Source: Gluconacetobacter diazotrophicus PA1 5 (GTDB taxonomy: Bacteria; Pseudomonadota; Alphaproteobacteria; Acetobacterales; Acetobacteraceae). Taken from it: 64,000 bases of DNA. The position numbers were made by a program, and so were the translations under genes. Below the pieces are notes generated by a model. It did no database searches. It saw only the letters and a list, made by a program, of their open reading frames with translations, and was not told the DNA's origin. Shown here one piece after another: positions 47,616 to 56,566 of the stretch; the stretch's first letter is position 1, and the number at the start of each line of letters is the position of its first letter. The DNA lies in NCBI RefSeq assembly GCF_000067045.1, contig NC_010125.1, positions 584,001 through 648,000 of the forward strand. Direction: 5' to 3'.

Positions 47616-48002
47616 TCAGGACTGCGGGTCGCCGATGGTCGCGTTGCCGGGATTGACGTCGGCGCCCGGGCGGTGGCTGCCATGGGTACCCTGTTGCCCT
47701 TGATGGCTGCTGCTGGAACATGGGCTGGAGGATTCGTCGCCGCCCATTCGGCCCATGCCACCCCCACCCATTCCGCGACCCATGCCGCCGCCGCCCATGC
47801 CGCCCCCCATTCCTCCACCCATACCGCCGCCCATGCCTCCGCCGAATCCCCCCATGCCGCCGCCCATGCCGCCAAACCGGTGATGGCCGCCCATGCCGTT
47901 GCCCGCATGGCAGTTCGAATCGGTGCCGTCATCGCCGCATGCCGCCAGAAGGGGGGCGCTGGCGATCAGCAGGCAGCACAGCAGGGTCCGGGAATGGGTC
48001 AT
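47616..48002 (-). CDS. Gly/Met-rich putative lipoprotein
   Basis: 128 residues. A lipoprotein signal ends LLAACGDDG (lipobox LAAC). The mature part has a long GGM/GMGG run (about residues 38-88) with His, then a Ser/His/Gln-rich tail (SSSHQGQQG). Met- and His-rich repeats often bind copper, so metal binding is a possibility only. No known family is recognised. The antisense frame also reads open, but only this strand has a start and lipobox. Confidence 0.6.
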   Translation of the reverse strand: MTHSRTLLCCLLIASAPLLAACGDDGTDSNCHAGNGMGGHHRFGGMGGGMGGFGGGMGGGMGGGMGGGMGGGGMGRGMGGGGMGRMGGDESSSPCSSSSHQGQQGTHGSHRPGADVNPGNATIGDPQS

Positions 48003-48091
48003 GGTCAGGTCCGTAAAGCGATGAACAGATCGGTCGATGATGTGGCCCCGGGGCGGGGAGGGAAAGAAACCGTATGTAACCGAATATGATC

Positions 48092-49318
48092 TCACGTGAC
48101 CACGGGGGCGGGATCGGGGTCCGCGGGCCGGTCCGGGACCGCGTCCGGGGTCAGGTGCAGGGCCAGGTACAGCGCGACGATATCCGCGCTGCGCGTCAGG
48201 TCGACGCCGCAGAGCCGTTCGATTTGCCGCAGCCGGTAATCCAGGCTGTTGCGATGCAGGCCCAGGGCGGCGGCGGTCGCACGCTGCTGCATGCCATGGT
48301 CCAGCCAGGTCCGCAGCGTGCGCAGCAGCGGGGCATGCCGCGCCGCATCGGTCAGGGGGCGCAGCGGGGCGCGCAGTTCCTGCGTCCGCCAGTCCCGCAG
48401 CGGGTCGTCCAGCAGCACCGGCAGGCGCATGTCCTCATAGAACAGCGCGCGCCGCGCCGGGTGCAGCCGCCGTCCGGCCGCCAGCGTCGCGCGCGCCACC
48501 TGGTAGGAGCGTGCCATGCCTCCCGGCCCTTCGACAGGGCGCCCCAGCGCCAGCCGCAGGTCCAGGCCCGTGGCCGTTTGCGCGCGGGCCAGCAGCCGCT
48601 GCGCCCGCTCGCGCAGGCGGTCCGGGTCCCATGTCCCGCGGGCGGTCAGCGCCGGCGTCAGGACCGCGATTTCGGTCAGCGACAGCGGGGCGACCAGGTT
48701 GCCCTGGTCCGGCGCGCCCAGCAGGGTGCCGAGCCGGTGCATGTCCCCCACCAGGGCGATGCCGTCCTGTGTCCGAGGCAGGATCTCGACGATCGCGGCC
48801 ACGCGGGCCGGCCGCAGGTCGATGCCCAGCCGCGCCGCCGACGCCGCCAGCGCGGGGATGGGGGCTTCGTCGCGGATCAGGCTCAGGACCAGTTCTTCCC
48901 GCAGGCGGGTCTCGCGGGACAGGGTGCGGCTCTGCTGTGCCTGCTCCAGCATGGTCTCCGCCGCCATGCGGACCAGTTCCGCATAGGGGCGGATGGTCCC
49001 CGGCACACCCGTCAGCCCGACGCAGCCGACGACCGCTCCGCCCAGCCGCAGCGGCAGGTTGACGCCGGGCCGCGCGTCGCCGTCCGGCGGCGCGGCCCGG
49101 GGTTCGATCTCGACCGCCTCCTGCCGGGCCATGACCCGCAACGCGCCGTCATGCACCTGCCCCAGCCGTGCCGGATCGCCGCTGGCGATGATGACGCCGT
49201 GGGAATCCATCACGTTGATGTTGCAGGCAATGACGGTCATCGACCGGTCTACGATCGCCTGTGCCAGGGCCGGATCGATCGCCACGCTCGGCATGGTCTC
49301 GTGCGCTCCGTCATCCAC
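48092..49318 (-). CDS. CdaR-family sugar diacid regulator
   Basis: 408 residues. The N-terminal sensor begins ALAQAIVDRSMTVIACNINVMDSHGVIIASGDPARLG, the CdaR pattern, followed by a GGDEF-like region and the C-terminal PucR helix-turn-helix (RATAAALGLHRNSLDYRLRQIERLCGVDL). It activates sugar-diacid and glycerate genes. It diverges from the transporter/glycerate kinase genes it likely controls. The start is GTG at 49318, with an ATG nine codons in. Confidence 0.9.
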   Translation of the reverse strand: MDDGAHETMPSVAIDPALAQAIVDRSMTVIACNINVMDSHGVIIASGDPARLGQVHDGALRVMARQEAVEIEPRAAPPDGDARPGVNLPLRLGGAVVGCVGLTGVPGTIRPYAELVRMAAETMLEQAQQSRTLSRETRLREELVLSLIRDEAPIPALAASAARLGIDLRPARVAAIVEILPRTQDGIALVGDMHRLGTLLGAPDQGNLVAPLSLTEIAVLTPALTARGTWDPDRLRERAQRLLARAQTATGLDLRLALGRPVEGPGGMARSYQVARATLAAGRRLHPARRALFYEDMRLPVLLDDPLRDWRTQELRAPLRPLTDAARHAPLLRTLRTWLDHGMQQRATAAALGLHRNSLDYRLRQIERLCGVDLTRSADIVALYLALHLTPDAVPDRPADPDPAPVVT

Positions 49319-49475
49319 CCGGAATTTCGGGCTCCGTCATGGGTATTTTTAGTGCAGATGCACAAAGACGGCCAGATCATTCGGCCGTAGCATCAGCGAA
49401 ACCCTCCAGACGCAGGTGCGTGTGGAGGAGGAAAAAAAGAACAAGGGGCTGTCTCAAAAGCCTCGGGGATGAACG

Positions 49476-50792
49476 ATGCACGGAAACGCCCCCCTCTCGC
49501 CGCCGGCGGATGACCATCGGTTGGATGCGACCTTCCGCAAGGTCACGCTCGGCCTGGTGCCCTATATTTTCGCCTGTTACCTATTCAATTATCTCGACCG
49601 GGTGAATGTCGGCTTCGCCAAGCTCGACATGCTCGATTCCCTGCACATGACCGAACGCGCCTATGGTCTGGCGGCGGGGATCTTCTTCCTGGGCTATATC
49701 GCCTGCGGCGTACCCAGCAACCTGATGCTGCAGCGCGTCGGCGCCCGGCGCTGGCTGGCGCTGATCATGATCGTCTGGGGCGCCCTGTCCGCCGCGCAGA
49801 TGTTCGTTCGCGGTCCGGCCAGCTTCTATGCGCTGCGCCTGGCCACCGGGGCCGCGGAGTCCGGCTTCTTTCCCGGTCTCGTCCTGTATCTGACCCGCTG
49901 GTTTCCCTCGGCACGGCACGGGCGGGTGCTGACCCTGTTCATGGCCGCGATTCCACTTTCGGGCGTCATCGGCGGCCCGCTCTCGGGCTGGATGCTGGGG
50001 CACTTCGCCGCGTCCCCTGGCGGAATCGCCGCCTGGCAGTGGCTGTTCCTGCTGCAGGGGCTGCCGACCGTGCTGCTCGGGATCGGCATGATGTTCCTGC
50101 TCAGCGATACGATCGGCCAGGTGCGATGGCTGACGGCGGCGGAACGCGCGGCGGTGCAGGATGCGCTGGATCGCGACCGGCTGGACCAGCCGCCCCGCCT
50201 GGCCGACAGTTTCGGCGCCGTGCTGCGCAATCCGGCGATCTGGATGCTGGGGTTGCTGTATTTCTGTACCCAGGCCGGGGTGTACGCGATCAATTTCTGG
50301 CTGCCCAGCATCATCCGCACCAGCGGCGTCCACGATCCGGCGGCGATCGGCTGGCTCAGCGCGATTCCCTATCTGGCGGCCACCATCTTCATGATCCTGA
50401 TGGGCCGGTCGGCCGATCGCCGGCGCGAACGGCGCTGGCACCTTGCCATTCCGCTGCTGATGGCGGCGGCCGGGCTGGCGGTGGCCGCCCGCTTCCCGGA
50501 CGACACCCCGGTGGCCCTGGCGGCGCTGACCGTCGCCACGGCCGGCGCGCTGACCGGCTTGCCGATGTTCTGGCCGCTTTGCGGCGGTTATCTCAGTCCC
50601 GCGGCGGCGGCGGGCGGTCTCGCCCTCATCAACTCGATGGGGCAGATGGCGGGATTCGTCAGCCCCTATCTGGTCGGCTGGGTCAAGGACATGACCCACC
50701 GCACTGACGGCGCGCTGTACCTGCTGGCGGGCCTCGCCATCCTCGGCGTGACACTGGTGCTGCGTATGTCGCCAGCCCGCGTAAACCGCTGA
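49476..50792 (+). CDS. Major-facilitator anion:cation symporter (ACS family)
   Basis: 438 residues, 12 helices. NYLDRVNVGFAKLDM and FFLGYIACGVPSNLMLQRVGARRWLALIMIVWG are ACS-family signatures. Members move sugar acids such as glucarate, galactonate or tartrate. The neighbouring glycerate kinase and CdaR regulator support a role in sugar-acid or glycerate uptake. The divergent gap of 157 bases should hold the regulatory region. Confidence 0.88.
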   Translation: MHGNAPLSPPADDHRLDATFRKVTLGLVPYIFACYLFNYLDRVNVGFAKLDMLDSLHMTERAYGLAAGIFFLGYIACGVPSNLMLQRVGARRWLALIMIVWGALSAAQMFVRGPASFYALRLATGAAESGFFPGLVLYLTRWFPSARHGRVLTLFMAAIPLSGVIGGPLSGWMLGHFAASPGGIAAWQWLFLLQGLPTVLLGIGMMFLLSDTIGQVRWLTAAERAAVQDALDRDRLDQPPRLADSFGAVLRNPAIWMLGLLYFCTQAGVYAINFWLPSIIRTSGVHDPAAIGWLSAIPYLAATIFMILMGRSADRRRERRWHLAIPLLMAAAGLAVAARFPDDTPVALAALTVATAGALTGLPMFWPLCGGYLSPAAAAGGLALINSMGQMAGFVSPYLVGWVKDMTHRTDGALYLLAGLAILGVTLVLRMSPARVNR

Positions 50793-50842
50793 TATCTCGC
50801 GCTGATGTTGGGCCATCCAGAAACAGCCGAGGGGAACCGGCC

Positions 50843-51982
50843 ATGAAGATCGTCATCGTCTGCGACTCGTTCAAGGAAAGCCTGTCGGCCCTGCAGGTGG
50901 CCGATGCGATCGAGGATGGTTTTCGCGACATCTATCCGCGCGCGACCTATGTGAAGCTGCCGGCCGCCGACGGGGGTGAAGGCACGGCGGAATCGCTGGT
51001 GATCGCGACCGGCGGGCGCATGCAGGCGCGGATCGTGACCGGGCCGCTGGGCACGCCGGTCGAAGCCGCGTTCGGCATCCTGGGCGACGGGCGCACGGCG
51101 ATCGTGGAAATGGCGGCGGCGGCCGGGCTGATGCTGGTGCCGCGCGACCGGCGCGACCCGCTGGCCGCCACGACCTGCGGGGTGGGCGAACTGATCCTGG
51201 CGGCGCTGGACAGCGGCTGCCGGCACATCATCCTGGGCCTGGGCGGCAGCGCCACCAATGACGGGGGGGCGGGCATGGCGCAGGCCCTGGGTGTGTCGCT
51301 GCGCGACGATGCGGGGGCGGATCTGCCGTTCGGGGGCGGGGCGCTGGCCCGTCTGGCACGGATCGACCTCTCGGGCCTGGACCCGCGCCTGGCCGGTTGC
51401 CGGGTGGAGGTGGCATGTGACGTGGACAATCCGCTGACCGGTCCGCTGGGCGCCTCGGCCATTTTCGGTCCGCAGAAGGGGGCGATGCCCGACATGGTCC
51501 GGCGCCTGGACGACAATCTGGCCCTGTATGCCCGGGCCATCGCCGCGGCGACCGGGAACCGTGTCGACACGGTTCCCGGGGCGGGTGCGGCCGGGGGCAT
51601 GGGGGCGGCGGCGCTGGCCTTCCTGGGGGGCGTGCTGCGGCCCGGGGTGGATATCGTGATGGACGCGCTGGGCCTGGACGCGATCGTCGCCGATGCCGAC
51701 CTGGTGATCACCGGCGAGGGGCGGATCGACGGTCAGACCGTGCACGGCAAGGCGCCGATCGGTGTCGCACGCATCGCCCGCCGGCACGGACGACCGGTGA
51801 TCGGCATTGCCGGTGCGCTGGGGGCGGATGCCGCAGCCGTGCACGCGCACGGGATCGACGCGGTCTTCAGTGTCGTCAACCGGCCCTGCACGCTGGAGGA
51901 AGCCCTGGCCGAGGCCGCGACCAATGTCCGCGCCACGTCCCGCAATATCGCCGCCGCCACCGCGTTGCTGCGCCCGCGCTGA
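50843..51982 (+). CDS. glxK: Glycerate 2-kinase (GarK/GlxK type)
   Basis: 379 residues. MKIVIVCDSFKESLSALQVADAIEDG, LPAADGGEGTAESL, LGLGGSATNDGGAGMAQALG and VITGEGRIDGQTVHGKAPIGVA are glycerate kinase type 1 motifs. It phosphorylates D-glycerate from sugar-acid breakdown. It follows the transporter by 50 bases, so they form an operon under the divergent CdaR. Confidence 0.93.
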   Translation: MKIVIVCDSFKESLSALQVADAIEDGFRDIYPRATYVKLPAADGGEGTAESLVIATGGRMQARIVTGPLGTPVEAAFGILGDGRTAIVEMAAAAGLMLVPRDRRDPLAATTCGVGELILAALDSGCRHIILGLGGSATNDGGAGMAQALGVSLRDDAGADLPFGGGALARLARIDLSGLDPRLAGCRVEVACDVDNPLTGPLGASAIFGPQKGAMPDMVRRLDDNLALYARAIAAATGNRVDTVPGAGAAGGMGAAALAFLGGVLRPGVDIVMDALGLDAIVADADLVITGEGRIDGQTVHGKAPIGVARIARRHGRPVIGIAGALGADAAAVHAHGIDAVFSVVNRPCTLEEALAEAATNVRATSRNIAAATALLRPR

Positions 51983-52512
51983 CCCCGCGAACCCGTGACC
52001 GGCCCGGAGCGGATTCCGGAAATCGGGCAAATCCGCCGGACGGGCGTTCATTATGTATTACCATCTATTACGCATGGAATCGAAATGAATTGGGTCACCG
52101 GGCAGCCGAGTGGCGGGTGCGGCCTCTTTATTGATTATATTTTACTCGATCACGACAGGCTGCCCACCCGGCCGCAGGGTCTTTCAGGTAGGGATCGGTG
52201 CCTTACTTTCCTATAAGAGCCAGTTTTTAAGGTGTTTTCTCTATGGCGGGAGGGCCGCCGCCGAGCCGGCCGCATGGCATCCGCCATGGAAAGATGAATC
52301 GAAATTAACCCCACGCGCGCCCGGCCGTGGAACATAAAACCACGGTTTCATGGGCATGTGGCGCGCGCTGGCGGCTCCGGCATGTAGCAGCGGGCGGAGG
52401 ACCTTGATCTTGCCCTGCATTTCCCGGATGCTGCCGCCCAGCATTACAGGAGGCTCCGTTTTCGTTTCGACGGTCCGGCCGGGGATCATGATCCCGGCTT
52501 GCCCGGAACGTG
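51983..52512. other. Long non-coding stretch before the inositol operon
   Basis: I find no supported gene in this 530-base stretch. Its first third is AT-rich (52050-52240), including TTATTGATTATATTTT, and may hold promoters. Small open frames on both strands lack recognisable families or clear ribosome sites, so a leader RNA or regulatory region upstream of the inositol-phosphate synthase is possible but unproven. Confidence 0.4.
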
Positions 52513-52593
52513 TCATTGGGAGTAGTGCTGCGCGACAAACCGGACGATGCGTTTGTCGCCGTGGCACCGGCGCCGGACCTGTTCAGACGACAT
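52513..52593 (-). CDS. Possible 26-residue basic small protein
   Basis: MSSEQVRRRCHGDKRIVRFV then AQHYSQ, with GAGGAG seven bases before the ATG (an earlier ATG two codons upstream is also possible). The ribosome site is good but there is no known family. It diverges from the inositol-phosphate synthase gene, 73 bases away. Not proven to be expressed. Confidence 0.3.
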   Translation of the reverse strand: MSSEQVRRRCHGDKRIVRFVAQHYSQ

Positions 52594-52666
52594 TGCCATT
52601 CTCCTCGTGCGGCGGCCAACGGGTGGCGGGCACGGGCCCTTTTCTGCATGGTACACGGGATAGATT

Positions 52667-53794
52667 ATGAAGACTAAAGGCGGTATCCGCATCGCGATCG
52701 CGGGGGTCGGCAATTGTGCCAGCGCCCTGATCCAGGGCATTCATTACTACACTCCCGCGCGCTGCCGCGAGGAAGTGGTCGGTCTGATGCATGAGTCCGT
52801 AGGCGGCTACCGCCCCAGCGACATCCAGGTCGTGGCGGCGTTCGACATCGATGCGCGCAAGGTCGGCACCGATGTCAGCCGGGCCATCTTCGCGCTGCCC
52901 AACTGCGTGAAGACGTTCGAGCAGGACATTCCCGAAAGCGGCGTGACCGTGAGCATGGGCGCCGTGCTGGACGGCCTGTCCGAACATATGGCTTCGTACG
53001 AGCCGCATCGCACCTTCGTGCTGGCCGACGCCGCCCAGCCGACGAAGGCCGAAGTGGTCGAGGAACTGCGCCGCAGCGGCGCGCAGATCCTGCTGAACTA
53101 CCTGCCGGTGGGCTCCGAGCAGGCCGCGCGCTTCTATGCCGAATGCGCGCTGGAGGCCGGGGTTGGCTTCATCAACAACATTCCCGTCTTCATCGCCAGT
53201 GACCCGGACTTCGCCGCACGCTTTGCCGCGCGCGGCCTGCCGATTATCGGTGACGACATCAAGTCGCAGCTGGGCGCCACCATCGTCCATCGCGTGCTGA
53301 CCGACCTGTTCGCCAAGCGCGGCGTGAAGCTGCTGCGCACCTACCAGCTGAACACGGGCGGCAACACCGACTTCCTGAACATGAAGAACCAGGAACGCCT
53401 GGTCTCGAAGAAGACGTCGAAGACCGAGGCCGTCCAGGCCGTCGCCAAGACGCGGATGGAAAACGAGCACATCCATGTCGGCCCCAGCGACTACGTGCCG
53501 TGGCAGAACGACAACAAGGTCTGCTTCGTCCGTATGGAAGGCCAGATCTTCGGCAACGTGCCGATGGAGCTGGAACTGCGCCTGTCGGTCCAGGATTCGC
53601 CCAATTCGGCCGGTGTCGCCATCGACATGGTCCGCTGCTGCAAGCTGGCGCTCGATCATGGCATCGGCGGCGTGCTGGCCGGCCCCAGCGCCTATTTCTG
53701 CAAGCATCCGCCGGTCCAGTACACGGATGACGAAGCGCACGAGATGGTCGAGGCCTTCATCGAAGCCTATGCGCCGGAAGCCGTCATCGCCTGA
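52667..53794 (+). CDS. ino1: Myo-inositol-1-phosphate synthase
   Basis: 375 residues. RIAIAGVGNCASALIQGI is the NAD-binding glycine motif, and GDDIKSQLGATIVHRVL plus QLNTGGNTDFLNM are the catalytic and family motifs of the bacterial/archaeal type. It cyclises glucose-6-phosphate to inositol-1-phosphate (called 3-phosphate in some numbering). It leads an operon with a nucleotidyltransferase and a CDP-alcohol phosphotransferase, so the product is used for an inositol-containing compound. Confidence 0.95.
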   Translation: MKTKGGIRIAIAGVGNCASALIQGIHYYTPARCREEVVGLMHESVGGYRPSDIQVVAAFDIDARKVGTDVSRAIFALPNCVKTFEQDIPESGVTVSMGAVLDGLSEHMASYEPHRTFVLADAAQPTKAEVVEELRRSGAQILLNYLPVGSEQAARFYAECALEAGVGFINNIPVFIASDPDFAARFAARGLPIIGDDIKSQLGATIVHRVLTDLFAKRGVKLLRTYQLNTGGNTDFLNMKNQERLVSKKTSKTEAVQAVAKTRMENEHIHVGPSDYVPWQNDNKVCFVRMEGQIFGNVPMELELRLSVQDSPNSAGVAIDMVRCCKLALDHGIGGVLAGPSAYFCKHPPVQYTDDEAHEMVEAFIEAYAPEAVIA

Positions 53795-54510
53795 TGAAAT
53801 GCCTGATCGTCGCCGCGGGGCAGGGCAGTCGTCTTCGTGACAAGGGGCCACTCAAGCCCCTGGTCCCCATCCGGGGGCGCCCCCTGATCGCCGAGGTCAT
53901 CGACCGCGCCCGCCGCGGCGGGGTCGATGAATTCGTCGTCATCAACGGCTATCGCGGCGACGAATTGCGCCAGGCCCTGGACGGCATGGCGGAATGCGAG
54001 GGCGTGCGCGTCACCCACGTCCATAATGCGGCGTGGGACCGCGCCAACGGAATTTCCGTGCTCAGCGCGAAGCCGTTCCTCGACGGCCCGTTCCTGCTGA
54101 CGATGTGCGACCATGTGCTGGACCCCGGCATCAACCGCCTGATGGTGTCGCTGCCCGCGCGGCCCGACACCGTGACGCTGGGCGTCGATTTCGATGTCGA
54201 GCGCATGCTCAACGACCCCGACGACGTGACCCGCGTGCGGTGCCGCGATGGACGGATCGAGCATATCGGGAAATCGATCGCGGATTTCAACGCGTTCGAC
54301 ACCGGCATCTTCCTGTGCACGCCGATCATGTTCGACGCCCTGGAAAGCAGCCAGGCCGAGGGCGAGGACAGCATCTCGGGCGCGATGAACACGCTGGCCC
54401 GCTGGCACAAGGCGCATGTCTGCGATATCGGTGAACGCCTGTGGATCGATGTCGACGATCCCGTCGCCTATGACAAGGCAGAACGCCTGATGGCGCAGGG
54501 GTTGCTCTGA
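53794..54510 (+). CDS. Nucleotidyltransferase, likely CTP:inositol-1-phosphate cytidylyltransferase
   Basis: 238 residues. IVAAGQGSRLRDKGPLKPLVPIRGRPLI is the nucleotide-sugar transferase signature, with a metal-binding Asp in MCDHV. Position between inositol-phosphate synthase and a CDP-alcohol phosphotransferase suggests it makes CDP-inositol. That substrate is inferred from context; a sugar-phosphate nucleotidyltransferase is an alternative. It starts on the last base of the previous stop codon. Confidence 0.82.
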   Translation: MKCLIVAAGQGSRLRDKGPLKPLVPIRGRPLIAEVIDRARRGGVDEFVVINGYRGDELRQALDGMAECEGVRVTHVHNAAWDRANGISVLSAKPFLDGPFLLTMCDHVLDPGINRLMVSLPARPDTVTLGVDFDVERMLNDPDDVTRVRCRDGRIEHIGKSIADFNAFDTGIFLCTPIMFDALESSQAEGEDSISGAMNTLARWHKAHVCDIGERLWIDVDDPVAYDKAERLMAQGLL

Positions 54511-54539
54511 CCCCCGGCCATGCGCAGGGCAAGGGCGTG

Positions 54540-55484
54540 ATGGAACAGGGACCGGCAATCGTGGACCACCCAGATCCCGTCCGGCGGACGTCGGAAATCG
54601 AGGAACTGACCAACCTGCACGTCATCCACCCGATCTCGGCGTGGCTGACGCAGCGTTTCGCCCGTCTGGGCGTGGCCCCCAACGCCGTGTCGCTCGGCGG
54701 CATGCTGGCAGGTATCATGGCCGGCGTCGCCTATCATCGCGACCATGATCCGCGCTGCGCGGTGGCGGGATTCGTGCTGATGGTCGTCTGGCACGTCATG
54801 GACGGCGCGGACGGACAACTGGCGCGCCTGACGGGCAAGCAGTCCCATACCGGCAAGATCCTGGACGGCATCTGCGACTACGTGACGTTCATCGCCGTCT
54901 ATACCGGCCTGGCGCTGGCCCTGGCCCGCGACCATGGTGGCTGGGTCTGGCCCGTGATCCTGCTGGCGGGCTTCTGTCACGCGGTGCAGTCCGCCGCCTA
55001 TGAACGGCAGCGGCAGGATTATTTCCGGGGCTGGGGGCGCGGCGGCTCCCCCCTCGCCCGGTCGGTGGCACGATCCGGCCAGCGGGCGGGCGACCTGCTG
55101 TTCGGCCTGTACAACCGGATCGAGGCGATGACCGCCGGGGGCGACAGCCGGCTGGACCGGCGCCTGTCCGCCATGATGGCGGCCCACCCCGACCATGTGG
55201 ATGCGATCCGCCAGCACTATCGTCAGGCCGCCGCCCCCCTGCTGCGCCGCTGGTCGATCCTGTCGGCCAACTATCGCACCATCGGCATCTTCCTGTGCGT
55301 CTTCCTCGGCGTGCCCATGGCCTATTTCTATTTTGAAATCATCGGCCTGACGCTGGTCCTGCTGCTGCTTCTGGCGCGGCAGCGCGCGTGCGACCGGGCG
55401 ATCCTGGCGGAACTGGACAGCATGGCCTGCCCGTCCGACGCTTATCGTGGCGAGCTTTCGCTCGTGGCCGACACCGTTTCGTAG
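54540..55484 (+). CDS. CDP-alcohol phosphotransferase
   Basis: 314 residues, about six membrane helices. The full CDP-alcohol phosphotransferase motif is visible in DGADGQLARLTGKQSHTGKI then LDGICD, matching DxxDGxxARx8GxxxDxxxD. It joins a CDP-alcohol to an alcohol acceptor. With the two genes before it this could form di-myo-inositol-phosphate or an inositol phospholipid. ATG 54540 (GTG 54537 also possible). It has a large charged cytosolic loop between helices 4 and 5. Confidence 0.88.
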   Translation: MEQGPAIVDHPDPVRRTSEIEELTNLHVIHPISAWLTQRFARLGVAPNAVSLGGMLAGIMAGVAYHRDHDPRCAVAGFVLMVVWHVMDGADGQLARLTGKQSHTGKILDGICDYVTFIAVYTGLALALARDHGGWVWPVILLAGFCHAVQSAAYERQRQDYFRGWGRGGSPLARSVARSGQRAGDLLFGLYNRIEAMTAGGDSRLDRRLSAMMAAHPDHVDAIRQHYRQAAAPLLRRWSILSANYRTIGIFLCVFLGVPMAYFYFEIIGLTLVLLLLLARQRACDRAILAELDSMACPSDAYRGELSLVADTVS

Positions 55485-55492
55485 GTCGCCGG

Positions 55493-56566
55493 CTATTCCC
55501 GCGTATGGATGAATACATACGCGGCCGACATCATCAGCAGCACCGACGGCGTCAGCGCCGTCAGCGCCGGGTTCAAATCGAACAGCAGGCCCAGGCGGCT
55601 GGTGATTTCCTGCCCCAGGGAAAACACGATGGCGATCGCGACCCCGATCGCCATGCGATAGCCGACATTCTGTGATCGCGGCGGCCCGAACACGAACGGC
55701 GCCGCGCAGGCGATCAGCGCGATCATCGCGAACGGCATGCTGATGCGCGCCCACAATTCCTGTTCGTACCGCATCGCGGGCAGATGATGCCGCTTCAGGT
55801 CCTGGATATAGCGATACAGCGCAATGGGCGGCACGCTTTCCGGCGGCAGGCTCAGGAACCGGATCTGCCGCGATGACAGGAAGGCATGCCAGGCCATGCT
55901 GTCCAGCTGGCTTGTATGGAACTGGTCGGCGACGATGTCCTTGCGCGTCACGTCCCGCAGCGTCCACACGTCGTCGGCGCCGATCTGCGCCCGTGCCGCG
56001 TGCAGATAGCTGGTCATGCTGCCGTCGGCGGCGAAGCGGTAGATATCGATGTCGTCGGCCTGGGTCTCGCTGGGGAAGCGGCGGACGCTCAGATATTGCT
56101 GGTCGCCATGGGCCCAGAACGCCTGGTCCTGGTCATCCTTCTGGGTGGCCGATGCCAGTGCCGCGGCGCGGCCCTCCTGCGCCATCTGCCGGGTCCCGGG
56201 GACGACGAACTGGGCCAGCAGGAACAGCACCATGACGATCGGAACCACCAGGCGCAGCACGGCGCTGATGATCCGGGCCTCGGACAGGCCGATCCCCTGC
56301 AGGGCCGTCAGTTCGGAATGCTTCGCCAGTCCCCCCAGCCCCAGCAGGCAGGCCAGCAGCATGGCGATGGGCGTAACCTGCATGAACCGCGCCGGCCCCA
56401 GCAGGGCGGTATAGGCGGCGGCATCGGCCAGCCGGTAATGCCCCTGCCCGACGAAGGCCAGCTGATCGACGAATTCCAGCAGGCTGAACAGGGCGGTCAG
56501 CCCCAGCGCCACCAGCAGGAAGGCGCGCAGCGTGACCATCTGGATATATCGGTCGAAGCGTTTCAT
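55493..56566 (-). CDS. lptG: Lipopolysaccharide export permease LptG
   Basis: 357 residues with six membrane helices around a periplasmic beta-jellyroll. MKRFDRYIQMVTLRAFLLVALGLTALFSLLEFVDQL and GLGGLAKHSELTALQGIGLS are YjgP/YjgQ family motifs. LptF and LptG form the inner-membrane part of the LptB2FG exporter that takes LPS from the membrane. It overlaps lptF by four bases and converges on the CDP-alcohol phosphotransferase gene, with eight bases between their stops. Confidence 0.93.
   Translation of the reverse strand: MKRFDRYIQMVTLRAFLLVALGLTALFSLLEFVDQLAFVGQGHYRLADAAAYTALLGPARFMQVTPIAMLLACLLGLGGLAKHSELTALQGIGLSEARIISAVLRLVVPIVMVLFLLAQFVVPGTRQMAQEGRAAALASATQKDDQDQAFWAHGDQQYLSVRRFPSETQADDIDIYRFAADGSMTSYLHAARAQIGADDVWTLRDVTRKDIVADQFHTSQLDSMAWHAFLSSRQIRFLSLPPESVPPIALYRYIQDLKRHHLPAMRYEQELWARISMPFAMIALIACAAPFVFGPPRSQNVGYRMAIGVAIAIVFSLGQEITSRLGLLFDLNPALTALTPSVLLMMSAAYVFIHTRE

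Noticed and set aside
47490-48089. Plus-strand open frame rich in Ala and His
   Set aside because: It mirrors the Gly/Met repeat on the other strand; no ribosome site or signal.
52241-52567. Minus-strand open frame of 108 residues upstream of the inositol operon
   Set aside because: No recognisable family and no convincing ribosome site.
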